In this document: positions 9,600-20,100 of the stretch, piece after piece | Numbering within the stretch: position 1 is the stretch's first letter | How the letters are laid out: the number at the start of each line of letters is the position of its first letter | Source of the DNA: Prorocentrum cordatum | Taxonomy: Eukaryota; Sar; Dinophyceae; Prorocentrales; Prorocentraceae | DNA: 64,000 bases | Reading direction: 5' to 3' | NCBI GenBank assembly: GCA_963575745.1 | Contig: CAUYUJ010005669.1 | Location: forward strand, 773,628-837,627 | The notes under the pieces: model-generated | Seen by the model: the letters and a program-made list of their open reading frames with translations, nothing else | Told to the model about the DNA's origin: nothing | Database searches by the model: none | Position numbers and translations under genes: made by a program

Positions 9600-10600
9600 G
9601 CCCGATCGTCTTGGACGTCGGGCCTCCGAAGCGGAGGCGGCGGATCGGGGCGAACAGCTTGGCTTGCCATCAGCGCCTCCCTCTTCACGAACGCTCGTCT
9701 CTTGCTGCGTTTTAGCATATCTGATAATACCCCTTGCGGCAGTAGCAACAAAAGTACCATATATGCCACAGGCAGTGCGAAAAAGGGCCTTCATCTTTGT
9801 CTTGGGGCTGAGTTGCTTCCACGTATGGGTATAACCAGTGGATAGCCCCGTGCAGCTTCATGCCCTGGCAACGGATATCTGCACGACCCTGTCTGCCCAA
9901 GTCATGGGCCCATTCTTCGATGAGGTCATCTGTCTCGATCGCCGCCCGAATGCGGCAATCAAGCGCGTATGCATCCGCCAGACGCTTGTCATCATCGCAC
10001 CCGACGCCTGTGCCGCGGGCAAGAAAACTCGCCGAAGGGTATGCAATATAAAACCCCTCAGCAACGAAACAACTAATGAGCTCACGGACGATCACACTCA
10101 CGCGAATTATGCGGAGACCCAACTCAAGGTCTGTAACAATAATCTTCCAATTCCACTCAATGGACGTCATGCGTTACTTCTCCCGTTAGGCGCAACCTCT
10201 CGGCCTCGCTCGTGTCCGGGCGATAGCATGTGCACTCCATGACATATTGTGCAGCTGCATCAATAGCTCCATTCTTGGTCAACGTGATGCTCACTGACTT
10301 ATCATCGCGGTGAGAGTACACTAGTCCATTGGGCTGATCGAAATCGATCCTTCCGTCGAGCATCTGCTGGGTCTGGGACCCGCAGACGGCGGTGAAATCA
10401 AGGGTCATATCTACGAGTCCCTCAACACCTGTCGTCGCGGTTTGACCGGCGGCAGGTTTCACCGAACTGAGAGGGTGGTTAGAACACATGTTGTTGCGCC
10501 TGTTGACAGACCTGGACGCACGAGGAGGACGCGCACAAAATCCGCCGACCCTGTCGGCGTGTGTGAGGGGCTTTTCCGTTCGAGCCGTCATCTCCGTCAT
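9600..10600 (-). pseudogene. Decayed element segment, unknown
   Basis: Successive frames read VDMTLDFTAVCGSQTQQMLD, SVSITLTKNGAIDAAAQYVM (10.2-10.4 kb), then LDCRIRAAIETDDLIEEW and KLHGAIHWLYPYVEATQPQD (9.8-10.0 kb), with frame shifts near 10165 and 9760. The ordered, low-simple-repeat composition argues for former coding sequence. No family assigned. Confidence 0.4.
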
Positions 10601-10643
10601 TCTTTGTACTCGTCGTCTCTGTCCTTCCCTTTCCCTGGGAGAC

Positions 10644-11340
10644 CTCTTCCCATGGGCTCCAGCCAAGCCGACCTTGAGCAACCTCGTAATTGAGTCGAAG
10701 GGAAGCCCCTTCCCTTTGATCCCTCCCCCGCCGGGAGGGGGGGGGGTAGCGACCCCCCCCCCCCGGGTCAGATGCGACGCCCCCCCCGGGACTCCTCTTC
10801 CCCTGGGCTCCAGCCAGGCCGACCTTCAGCAACCTCGTAATTGAGTCGAAGGGAAGCCCCTTCCCTTTCATCCCTCCCCCGCCGGGAGGGGGGGGGGGTA
10901 GCGACCCCCCCCCCGGGTCAGATACGACGCCCCCCCCTGGGACTCCTCTTCCCCTGGGCTCCAGCCAAGCCGACCTTGAGCAACCTCGTAATTGAGTCGA
11001 AGGGAAGCCCCTTCCCTTTGATCCCTCCCCCGCCGGGAGGGGGGGGGGGGTAGCGACCCCCCCCCCGGGTCAGATACGACGCCCCCCCCTGGGACTCCTC
11101 TTCCCCTGGGCTCCAGCCAAGCCGACCTTGAGCAACCTCGTAATTGAGTCGAAGGGAAGCCCCTTCCCTTTCATTCCTCCCCCCCCCCCGAGTCAGATAC
11201 GACGCCCCCCCCCCGTACCGACCTTGAGCAACGTCGTCATTGAGTCGAAGGGAAGCCCCTTCCCTTTCCCTTCCCCGACGGGGGGGGGAGAGGAGGTCCC
11301 GGGGGGGGTCCCGGGGGAGTCCCGGGGAAGTCCCGGGTCA
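10644..11340. repeat. 151-bp tandem repeat with G-run/C-run hairpins
   Basis: Units begin CTTCCCCTGGGCTCCAGCC at about 10645, 10796, 10947 and 11099, so the period is 151-152 bp, with a shortened fifth unit. Each unit contains GAGTCGAAGGGAAGCCCC and a run of 9-11 G, then TAGCGA, then 9-13 C, which can fold as a hairpin. It lies between two minus-strand coding stretches and could be intronic. Confidence 0.85.
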
Positions 11341-11379
11341 GATACGACACCTCCCTCCCCCACCTTGTCGTCCTTCTCC

Positions 11380-12175
11380 CCGTTCCCCCAAACCATCCCA
11401 CAGCCCGTGCCTCTTGCTGCGCATTGCGAACAGGGTCGGCGGCACCGGCCGCCAGGCCTTCGCAATCATCTGCCCAAGCAACCGGTGGACGTCCACGAGG
11501 GCTGGGCCCTATGGCGTCCATAGCGGTGCCCTGGGCAACAGGCAGCCAGGGTGCGGCCCCCGTTTTTGCGTCTTGCAACGTCCGAAGAGTCGGCACAAAA
11601 GTGTTCGTCACCTGCATGCTGCGTTCCCATTCAATCAAACCTTCAGTGGGTTCGATGTAGGAGTCAGATGCTTCTGGCCATTCGAAAGCAGCCCGAGCGG
11701 GGCAATGCAAGGGGCGCGCATACTGATCAATTTCTGTTGCCCAAGGCAGGGGGCGCCGCCCGGAGAGCGGTGGAGCCCTAATCCCTTATCTCGCAGCCAA
11801 ATGTGCAATCCATTTTATGAATCGCCTCTTCAGAGGTTCAAGATACTGAAAGAAAGGACCGTGGCGCGCCGGCGGCTGGGCCGCGACGTGCTCAGGAACC
11901 CAAGCAGGAACACTACCTGGGCGGCTGTTTCCAAAGGTTTGACCTGAAGCAGCCATGAGAATGTACTGGTTATTTGTTTCCCATTTGCGCTCCAGCTTCA
12001 GATTGTTGTTTATGTTCGTCATGACATCCGCTGAAGCTCTCCGCTGTCGTTGTATTCGCTCGCCAACATAGCGATCATGCGCCCAAGGCAGCGTCTCATG
12101 ATCGACAACATTCAACTCAATGCCATTGTTCCACAGCGAGTCTCGAATGGTCCTATGTCTAATTGACTGAAGCAA
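11380..12175 (-). pseudogene. Decayed element segment downstream of the Tpt1-like domain
   Basis: Two frames: 11786-12175 (NNGIELNVVDHETLPWAHDR, then NLKLERKWETNNQYILMAA) and 11380-11710 (AFEWPEASDSYIEPTEGLIE). They join only through a frame shift near 11.75 kb. Neither resembles a family I know. A plausible GT donor (ACAAGGTGGGGG) lies near 11375, just before the tandem array. Confidence 0.42.
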
Positions 12176-12204
12176 CTAATCATGGGCAACCATGTACTTA
12201 TACT

Positions 12205-13353
12205 TCACTGGATTTCGCAAGAGGGGCAACGGCCAAAGCCAGCTCGCACCCAGCGCAATCCAGCACATAGGAACCGACCGTCGTCCTCCCAGGGAACAGA
12301 CTGAATAAATGCGTCTGCCCTACCAAGCAACTTATGCCTATATTCTGGGAGCAATGTCAAAGTCTCGTCAGTGTGAATCCAACCAAGCATGGAGGCGTTA
12401 TCAAAATTTACCTCATATGAGGTCCACTCCTGATTAAAGACAATTGACCACGACATTCGCTTTCCGTCTTGATCCCACCAATCGTTGACTTTGGCAAGAG
12501 TGACAGCTTTGTCGATGTCAATGAACCTCGGCACCTCACGGGACACGAGAGTCCCGTCTTGGCAGACCCGGTGCGAAAATCGGGTGAGCACACGGCCATT
12601 GAAAACAAGAACTAATGGCCAGGAATCTCGGTGAGTTGGAAGCTGGTCCCACAGACGGACTGTGTCCACTGCGGGCCATGCCCCAATCGACGGAGGCTCT
12701 CCCGGCTGTGGGTTTTTGCCCATGGCATGGTGCTTCTTCACAGGAGCAGGCTCTCCATCCCTTCGCTGGCTTAGCCAGGAAGGAAAATGGTCTGGGCTTT
12801 GCATGTTCGGATCCTTCTTGGTCGGAAGAAGCCTCGACAATTCGTAGTCCGCCTCGGGGCAATGCCCTGAGGCGCTCTTTGGGAACTGAATTTCCCCGAC
12901 CATGGATTCCATCAGCGTCTCCATGTCAGTGGTATGGAGGAGGGGCCCATGACACCTGGCTAGGCCAGGGTCATAAGGCACGTACATCCTCTCAATTGAG
13001 GCAACAAGCGTGGAATGCCCCTGGCACGCTCGATAGAAAACAGGAATGGGGCATTTAGCCCGCTCGTCCCCTTGAAGGGGCCAGGCTTTGAAGTCGCGCC
13101 ACCGTTTGTGAACGACCGTCTCACTGATACCGGCAGCGCCTTCAGTGGGCACACCAAGGACTTCCACGGTCCCCGGCTGCAACGCGGCTAGGCCGTGTGC
13201 AGCAAGTGCGTATGTTTGGAAATTTAAACCCATCCTCGTCCATCTTCTCCACCAGGTCTCCAAAGTAGACCCAGCCTCCCGAGGACCTCGCATAATCTGA
13301 ATAATGTCTCGCGAGATACGTCGCGAAATCTCAAATGCGCTTAGCAGGCCCAT
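12205..13353 (-). pseudogene. Tpt1/KptA-like RNA 2'-phosphotransferase domain
   Basis: A 382-codon frame. About residue 108 reads IPVFYRACQGHSTLVASI, matching the RAxQGHS signature of Tpt1/KptA, followed by CHGPLLHTTDMETLMESM at the HGT position, and near the C-terminus VFNGRVLTRFSHRVCQDG then REVPRFIDI, matching the NGVxLTxG...GxIPPxYf block. Tpt1/KptA removes the splice-junction 2'-phosphate from RNA using NAD+, giving ADP-ribose 1'',2''-cyclic phosphate. The usual second His of HGT is Thr-Thr here (HTT), and the HIHF strand is not evident, so activity is doubtful. The frame is intact, but both neighbours are out of frame, so it is read as part of the decayed element. Confidence 0.55.
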
Positions 13354-14308
13354 CTACTCGGCAGCTTCTGGGTCGCCAAAAGTCCGCGCAGCCTAGGGCC
13401 GCCGGATTCTCGCGGTCAGCGACTCCCACAACCAACGGGGTCAAGACTTTAAAAGACTGAGGATCCAATCCGCTGGGAACATCGTCAGAATGAAATTCAG
13501 CACGGAGAAAATCTCGCACCTGCTCAAAAGTGCCCATGTCTACGGAAAGATCGCCCAATCGCGCAAATATGGAATCTTCAACGAGCTCCGCAACGTGCTT
13601 AAGCGCGCCAAGCGTCTTATTGCGAAGGGCCTCGACCTCAGGGGGTACAGGGCCAGCAGTGTGGGCCTCTCGAACCCTCCGCTTCAGATGGATGGGCATA
13701 TTGTTAATAATTCGGGTGCGGTCATCCAGCGAAAGATAAAGCTCTTTGCCCTTAAAGTGGTCAGCATGCCCGACATGAATCTCCTGATCGCCCTCTCGGG
13801 GCGAACTGTCCGTCGGTTGAGGCTGCCGCTTATCGGGGGAAGGCGGCGGCCCCGCTCTGCAGAAGAAGTTGGCAGAGGCTGGGCCAGATCGATAATGCTC
13901 CTCCTCAAGGTAGATAAGCTCAGGATCCTCTTGATACGGGAAGTCATTGAGGTGGGCAAGATCTGGGCTGGCCTCAAGGGACCCCGGTGTGTCTGGGACA
14001 CTCGGGGTTCTGTCCGCAGAGGAAGGCTCCGCCGCGTTATGTCCACTCGAAGTGACGGCCGGTGGCGATGCCTCTGCAGCGGGCGCAGCCTCCTCATCAG
14101 AAGAGCTCTGAACATCTTTGGTAGGGGATGATTCGGCAGCCTCATGAGGCGCAGCGTGCGATGCAGCAAGAGCGTCCGAATCGACCATCATCCGGCCCCC
14201 CTGCGTCGGTGGTCTCCGCTCTGGCTGGGCCAGGCGGAAGCTCAGGTGCACTCGCCGCCGCGGCTGGGCCGGGCGGTGGCGCAGGGGGAGTAGGCAGCCT
14301 GTTTCCAC
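13331..14308 (-). pseudogene. Acidic, Ser/Pro-rich linker segment of the decayed element
   Basis: The N-terminal two thirds are Ser/Pro/Asp/Glu-rich (SSSDEEAAPAAEASPPAV). A folded-looking part follows (LDDRTRIINNMPIHLKRRVR, then EVEALRNKTLGALKHVAELV, FARLGDLSVDMGTFEQVRDF), probably helical. It overlaps the Tpt1-like frame by 23 bp in another phase. Function unknown. Confidence 0.45.
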
Positions 14309-14325
14309 CTGTAACAGATTCGCCT

Positions 14326-15438
14326 TCAGTGCGAGACTGTGAACGCTTGCTCTTGGCGGCTATCACAGGAGTAGGAACGAAATCTGGCGTCACGCTCTGG
14401 ATCTGTTCTACAACAGTGGCTGCAAACTTCTTCCATGAGTCCGAGTGGTTTCCCGGCTGGTGTTTCCTTTTCTTTCGGCGAGCTCGTATATCCCCTTTTT
14501 GCTGCGTCGATAAGCATATCCATTTCCTGCAAATTATCAAGATCCTCGGTAACTGTCGACTGGTCAGCAATTGCGCGACGCCCTTGATGGAAGAAATCGC
14601 GCTCATTCTTGAGCACGTTACGTGCTTGCGTGCCTTCGAAGTGGCGATGTGAGACGTATTTGATGGCTCGGGCGATATTGGATGCAGCGTCTTCTCCCTC
14701 TGGGGGCAGGGGCTCCTCTGGTGGGGGATCTCCGTCCGTCTGACTCGGGAGAGATGCCACAGGAGTGTCCGGCCTTTCATTGCCTCTGGGGCGATCAGAG
14801 CCCGCGTCCTCGGCAGTCTTGGCTTCTGTCTCAGTTGCCACAGCCTTTGCGACTGTGCTCTCGGCCCGCGCAGCCGGGTTCATCCCAGCGCCGCCTTGGG
14901 CGGGCTGGGAAGGCCCCGGATAAGCTTTAAAATGCCGTTGCTGTGGCGCCGCCTTCGGCGCGGCATCAGCTTGCTGGAGTCTGCGGTCAGCGCATGGCGA
15001 ACGCTCAACGCTCCACCTCTTGGCTCGGGGAGGGGGCTTAGGCGCGCGGAGACTTGGTGACCAAGTCGGCTTACTTGGAGGCGCAGGCCAAGCCTGGGGC
15101 TTGCCTTTCGCCGTCTCTGAGCCCGCCGGCTTGGCCGGTGGCTGCGCAGCCGTGGGCGCAACGCCAGCGGGCCTCGCCGACGGCCTCTCCCCAGTAACCT
15201 CGCTGCCAGCCGAGCGAACGGAAGGGCCGTCGGCTACAGCATCGAGGCGAGCCACCTTAGCCGGTGGAGGCTTCGGCGCTCGTGCATCTGAACTCGGATT
15301 AAATGGGGGCGGAGGCTTCTTCGGCACATTGTCCTCCGGCCTAAGTGGAGGTGAATCCTTCTTCGGCACAACGTTCGGCGACTTGGCCGGGGGCGGCGCC
15401 GCCTTCGCATTAGATGGTGGCGGGGGCTTCTTTGGCAC
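14326..15438 (-). pseudogene. Pro/Ala/Lys-rich linker segment of the decayed element
   Basis: The frame begins with repeats of VPKKPPPP type and stays low complexity for about 220 residues, then becomes ordered (NIARAIKYVSHRHFEGTQAR, VTEDLDNLQEMDMLIDAAKR). It overlaps the preceding frame at 15234-15438, showing a frame shift. No domain recognised. Confidence 0.42.
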
Positions 15439-15479
15439 ATCGCCCGCCGCCCTAACTGGCGACGGCGCCTCCCTCGGCG

Positions 15480-16363
15480 GGGGGGGGGGGGCACAGGCAC
15501 ATTCGCAACTGCATCTGCATTGGGGGGAGGAGGCACCGCCGCAGCCACGGCTTTGCCGGGCGGAGACTGGGGCGCTCTCTCGACCTGGGACGCAGACTGC
15601 CCCAAAGGTGGAAAGTTCTCGGTATCGAGCGAAACAGATGCGTCGGAAGGCTTGGCCGCCGGCGCCTGCACCTGAACATCCGTTGATGACTTGGCCTTGC
15701 CCTCTTCTTCACCCTTCCTGTTAGCCAGGACAAGCGCCTTGGATGTTTCCGAGGCCTCCTCTTTGTGTAGCGGATTAATCTTAGTGAGCCTGACTCCTTT
15801 ATCTTGGAGCCATGGCCACATGTCATCGAACTCACTGCGATGTTCGTGGTGAGGACTTCGATCCTTCTGCCAAGCGATGGGCCCCACATTTGGGACCCGC
15901 TGACTCTGTGCCTCTCGGACTTGGTCCGCGGCAGCCTCCCTCTCCTTGTCGCGATAGCGCTCGACCCCGAAGTCTTGCTCCAGGGGCCACCCCTTTTGCC
16001 TAGCGGCATGTTGCAAGAAAGTATAAGCCGGAGTGACATGAAGTGCTGCTGGGGTCCAATGGTATAGGCGAAGCTCATATAACACCATCTGGGATGGGTT
16101 ACTGACAAACTGATCGGGCGAGCCCTTGATGCATATAGGCTTCGCATAGAAAATGGTTTCCGCTGTAGCCCAGATGCCATCTCCAAAAGTCTCCTCCGCA
16201 ACAGAATATGCAGTATGCGTGGAAGGATTATTGGTACAAGGGAAAGAATGCACACCGATCTTTTTCTGCTTGATACTTCCTCCGTAGAGAGGATCCGATG
16301 TGAGCAACTGATGGCCCTCCAAAATCGAATGGAGAGCGGTCACAGACGTACCGTGATATTGTC
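15480..16363 (-). pseudogene. ART-like domain (YHGTS motif)
   Basis: In the frame reading through 16363 the minus strand gives RQYHGTSVTALHSILEGHQL, then LTSDPLYGGSIKQKKIGVHS, YSVAEETFGDGIWATAETIF. A YHGT strand, an aliphatic helix, a G-V strand and a late acidic residue are the layout of ADP-ribosyltransferase-fold domains; dinoflagellate proteins with GTWWxxLxxILESGxLL...GVY are similar as I recall them. The upstream part of the protein is in another frame, with the shift at about 16365-16390. The C-terminal 150 residues are charged and Pro-rich. Catalytic competence cannot be judged. Confidence 0.45.
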
Positions 16364-16389
16364 TGCTCCATCCTGAGGACGGGTCTTGG

Positions 16390-17320
16390 ACCTCCCCAAG
16401 CTTTTTTCTCCGTTACGTAGAAGGGCAAAGTGAGCTGTACGCAGTGGTTGTTACCCGCCCTGTGGGTCTTCGTCGACAACTTTGCCCAATTCAGGCGATC
16501 AGCAATGGTAGCTTTTGGGTCTTCACGTGACCGATCGGCCTTAATAGCAAAGAAACGTGCCCAATTGGGAACCAAATAATAGGGTTCCAAGACCGAGGTC
16601 TTCGCGGACGCGTGCAGCAGCTGGAAACCTAACCACGCCACTCCAGTGGCGTGAACCTGGATTGTGCCGAACTCTGTGCTGCGGGACGGATTTTCCCCTT
16701 TCGCCACTAGTGCAACACGGCCTTCCTCCCCTGGGTAACAAGTCTCAGGCATCATAGGTCTGTAGAGCTCCTTACTCGCTGCAGTGAACGGTCGGAAGAA
16801 ATTATAACGAACTGTTTCCGTGTTCGGCACACCACTATAGGGCAACTTCTTAACCCTCTGATATAGCTGATGCACAGGCCAATCGTGTTCCCAATCGGCA
16901 GGGTTCTCAGGATTGCCCCCTTCCTTAACGCGCTGTGGGAATCTGCGCCTACCGCTGAGCTTGGTTCCGCGGCCAACAGGGCATTTCGCACGGGGGGCTT
17001 CCTCCGCCGCTTCACCAGGCGTCTTAGCGTCCTGTACGCACTTTGCAGGAGCAAGAGCGGGACCGCGGGGCGGCTGGGCCGCCCGCGCCGCAGTAACATC
17101 ACCCGAAGCGGCTGGGCCGCTGGGTTCGGCAACGGACGCTGCCTTCTTCAACTCCTCTACGGCCGGGCGCATATGTTGATCATTTTGCACTCCTTCATTT
17201 GGCAATCGAAGGCGTTTCCCCTTCGGGGGCATCCCCGGACAAAAGGGATGACACCGTGGCAAAATAATGGTTATCTTGCCACGGGCAAAAGTCTGCATGT
17301 GCATTCCCTCGCTGAAGAAA
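16390..17320 (-). pseudogene. Decayed element segment between SGNH-like and ART-like regions
   Basis: It begins with a basic Ala/Pro-rich region (MPPKGKRLRLPNEGVQNDQH near 17240) and becomes ordered: ENPADWEHDWPVHQLYQRVK, TVRYNFFRPFTAASKELYRP, EFGTIQVHATGVAWLGFQLL, VPNWARFFAIKADRSREDPK. It reads well as one protein but matches no family I know. It ends one frame off from the YHGTS domain. Confidence 0.42.
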
Positions 17321-18139
17321 CTCAATGAACGCAGCAGAATAATTAGAATGGATAGCCCCGTCCCCTGACCCGTCTTGGACGGCAGGGAACATAACGGGGT
17401 CCAAAGGTTTTGCAAACGGGCGAGTGTTAAACACAGACTTGGGCACATTGTTCTCTGTGGGGCTCCAGTCTTGCCAGTACATGACTAGCTCATTAAGGGT
17501 AGCCTCCACCGCCGTGTACCCATCGGCTCTTCTCCTCGTCGATGGGGTACCCCCCTGGACGGCTGGGCCGCCGGAGGGTTGGCAAAATAACAATACGGCG
17601 AGTTTAGCAGCCTTGAACATGTGCTCAGCGCACATCTCGGCCGCCCTAGCTTTCACCATCTGTCCGTCCTTATCCACCTTGTAGTCACTATGTTCCGACA
17701 GAAAGTGGTAAACACCACGTTGCGGGTGCTGCAATTTGCGATAAAGGCGCGCACCGTCAAGAATCATGATGCGCGGGAAAGTCCCCGCGGCTTTGTAGTC
17801 CTCATTCCGACGGTTCATTCGAGCTCGGACGAGGGTGGCAACGTCGTCCCAGATACGGTCAACGCAGCCTCCGTCCGACCTCCAGCACCTGTGGTCCCCG
17901 CCAATGTACATGATCTCAATCGCTCCATCAGGCAAGCGAGAGACTGCCTCGTCTACAAGGCGTTGGGCTGCCTCCACCATCACTCGGAGGGTTCCAGCGA
18001 AGAGGGTTGGATTTTCCTCTCGCTTCCCCTCCGCGCGAACTCCAAGCAAGTCACCTGTCGATCCATCAGCAATGTCGTTAAAGTTCCCAAATACGAAACG
18101 CACTGGAGCCCCATCTGATATTATTGATGCTCTGACCAT
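17195..18139 (-). pseudogene. Possible SGNH hydrolase-like region, second half
   Basis: The frame contains APVRFVFGNFNDIADGSTGD near its start, resembling the GxND block III of SGNH/GDSL hydrolases, then IEIMYIGGDHRCWRSDGGC and TFPRIMILDGARLYRKLQHP. The possible block I (IHIVSDSTIAF) lies upstream in the overlapping frame 18121-18465. The match rests on short motifs only; other alpha/beta folds are equally possible. Confidence 0.3.
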
Positions 18140-18689
18140 CTGTGTTTCTGTGCCGCTTCCCGAAGGTCGGGGGCCATGCAGCCACTCATGATCTTGGAGG
18201 AAATGCCATGAACGTGATCTTGCATGAAATATTGAAGGAAATGGCTATTCGTGGCTTTCCCGGACGCATTTCGGAACGCGATCGTAGAATCAGAAACAAT
18301 ATGGATGGAGCGAGGCCAGAATTTGTATTGCTGAAAATCCATCAAGCACAAAGGGTGGAACAAGTCCTTAACAGATCTGCCAGTGGCCATCATGGCCGCA
18401 ATGTCCTCGCCAACAAAATCCATGAATGTCCATTCTTGCGGGCAACCGCAGTTATGGCCTGGCACCTCTCAAGGAACGACAATTTGCATGCCCGGGCCTT
18501 CAACCGAGGATCTGTGATATCAACATAAAGCTGAAGAATCTCGGACACTCGAGCGTCCCATTCTTGTGTTGGCGGCTTGGGGCCCGCAGCGAACTCTCCC
18601 TTTATCCAATGGTAGTCAAGGGCGTTCCAGAGGCCCCGCCCGAGGTAAGGCGGGTCACTTCCCTCATCGCCTACTGCCATCGATCCCAC
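18121..18689 (-). pseudogene. Decayed element segment with SDST motif
   Basis: Two frames (18390-18689 and 18121-18465) that read on from each other: LGRGLWNALDYHWIKGEFAA, ISEILQLYVD-type helix, then EWTFMDFVGEDIAAMMATGR and RSIHIVSDSTIAFRNASGKA. The SDST motif is in the place a GDS nucleophile block would take before the FGNFND motif at about 18070. Upstream of it, 18690-18940 is Gly/Pro-rich. Confidence 0.35.
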
Positions 18690-18940
18690 ATCCGGGGGCC
18701 CACCTCCGCCACCGCCCCCAAGGGGGTTACCGGAGGGCGGAGGATTCCCAGCGGGAGAGCCGCCTGAGCCGGACGGGGCACCTCCACCACTGGCTGGGCC
18801 GGGGGGAGAGCCACCGCCCGCCCCGCCATCGGCTTGGCCGGGCGAGGCAGCCGGATTCGAGGCCGACCCAGCGGATGGTCCGCCGGCCGCCTGCCGACCA
18901 GCTCCAGGGTTGCCCTAAGGCTTTTGTGGGGCAGGTCTAA

Positions 18941-19898
18941 TCAACGAACGCGACATGGCAATGTTCGCATGGTAGCTGGCCGAACCGACTGAGTCGGTCG
19001 GCATCTCCGCTCCCAAGCGTGGCCTTTTCGGCGCCTTGGCAGGGCCCTCCTCTTTGTCGTTAGGAGGGCCCTCGAAGGGCACCTCAAGACTGCGCTGCTC
19101 AAGACCCCGGGCAAAGGCGGCCTTTCTCCAGCAACGACTGGGTCGTGCTGGTCAGCCTCGGTCTCTGCGTCTGGCGGGGGGCGTGGCTTGTCAGTCGAGC
19201 CAACGCCGTCTTCAAGGCCATCATTCGCGAGCCATTCCTTGAAGTCGTAGGGGCGCGCCCCCCAAGGAGCTGCCTTGCGCCAGGCCACCGCCTGCTGAGG
19301 GAAAGACTGAGAGTAATTGGCTCTGGCCGAATCGGTGAGAGCCTCCTCAACAATATGCGCAGGCATGCAAGGCTGGCCCTTGGCAACTGGCAGGGCGCAC
19401 GCGGTGCCCCAACCATCCCCAGTGGGCTTCGCCGCGGGGCGGGGCATGCGGCGAGGGGCCCCAAAGGTTGAACCACAAAATAGGAGCACCTTCCGTCTTG
19501 CTGCCCCTCACTGGGACGCTCGCAAAGTCACCGTATATCGTCGCCCGCCGAATGGCTGGGACAACGGTGGGGCCCGCGACCTCTCCCTTCTCAAGAGTTC
19601 GGACAGGACGTCGAGTCTCCCCTGGTGCGTTCGCGCTCAACCTGCAGACCAGCTTCGTCACTTCATCAGGGTATGATTGAACATAAATACCCTCAGGAAT
19701 CTGGTCAATTTTGCGAGGAGCACAATCACAGCGGCAAGTGGCCTTTCTGTCGAATGTCGTCCAATGGGCGACCCGCGGACCTTGTGAGACACGAGAAAAA
19801 AGACGCTCAAAGATCGTCTGGGAGCTGGCGGCTGAATCTCTCTTCAATGCGGTAACGACTTGGTCGTTCCGCATGTGCAAGATATGATGTCGCCACAT
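18941..19898 (-). pseudogene. N-terminal part of the decayed element protein
   Basis: The likely start is the ATG at 19898 (MWRHHILHMRNDQVVTALKR), about 70 bp inside the inverted-repeat-like sequence. It continues EGIYVQSYPDEVTKLVCRLS and RRATIYGDFASVPVRGSK, then shifts frame near 19430 into TGDGWGTACALPVAKGQPCM and ARPYDFKEWLANDGLEDGVG. No known domain. Confidence 0.42.
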
Positions 19899-19965
19899 CG
19901 TGAAGCGCCAACTTCATCCCCTTTTGCGTGCAAACTTAATGTTCCCAGCATAACTAGACCTAGAC

Positions 19966-20019
19966 CTTGTTGGGGCCGCTAGGGCCAACCCAGCGAGCCC
20001 GACCATAAATACCAAATAT
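19966..20019 (-). repeat. Inverted-repeat-like end sequence, copy 1
   Basis: The minus strand reads ATATTTGGTATTTATGGTCG then GGCTCGCTGGGTTGGCCCTA and GCGGCCCCAACAAG. About 43 of 49 positions match the plus strand at 61263-61311. It sits immediately upstream of the first ATG of the 8.8-19.9 kb block. Confidence 0.65.
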
Positions 20020-20100
20020 CTATTTCCGAAACCTATGGTTTTGGAAAGGGTTGTTGCGGCACGAATGGAAGATAAAACTATGCGGATCGAGCTATCAAAT

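Larger units (their letters stand above)
8799..20045 (-). mobile_element. Large decayed element encoding ADP-ribosyltransferase-fold domains
   Basis: About 11 kb of nearly continuous minus-strand coding potential in some fifteen overlapping frames. I see no clear introns except possibly at the 151-bp tandem array (10644-11340). Domains in order of reading: unknown N-terminal part (19.9-18.5 kb), possible SGNH hydrolase-like region (18.4-17.6 kb), basic and Ala/Pro-rich linker, ART-like domain with YHGTS (16.4-16.0 kb), Pro-rich linkers, Tpt1/KptA-like domain (13.35-12.2 kb), then unknown C-terminal segments. A sequence at 19966-20019, just upstream of the first ATG, recurs inverted at 61.3 kb beside another decayed block. 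That suggests a DNA element with terminal inverted repeats, although I could not find the matching right end near 8.8 kb. Confidence 0.5.
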
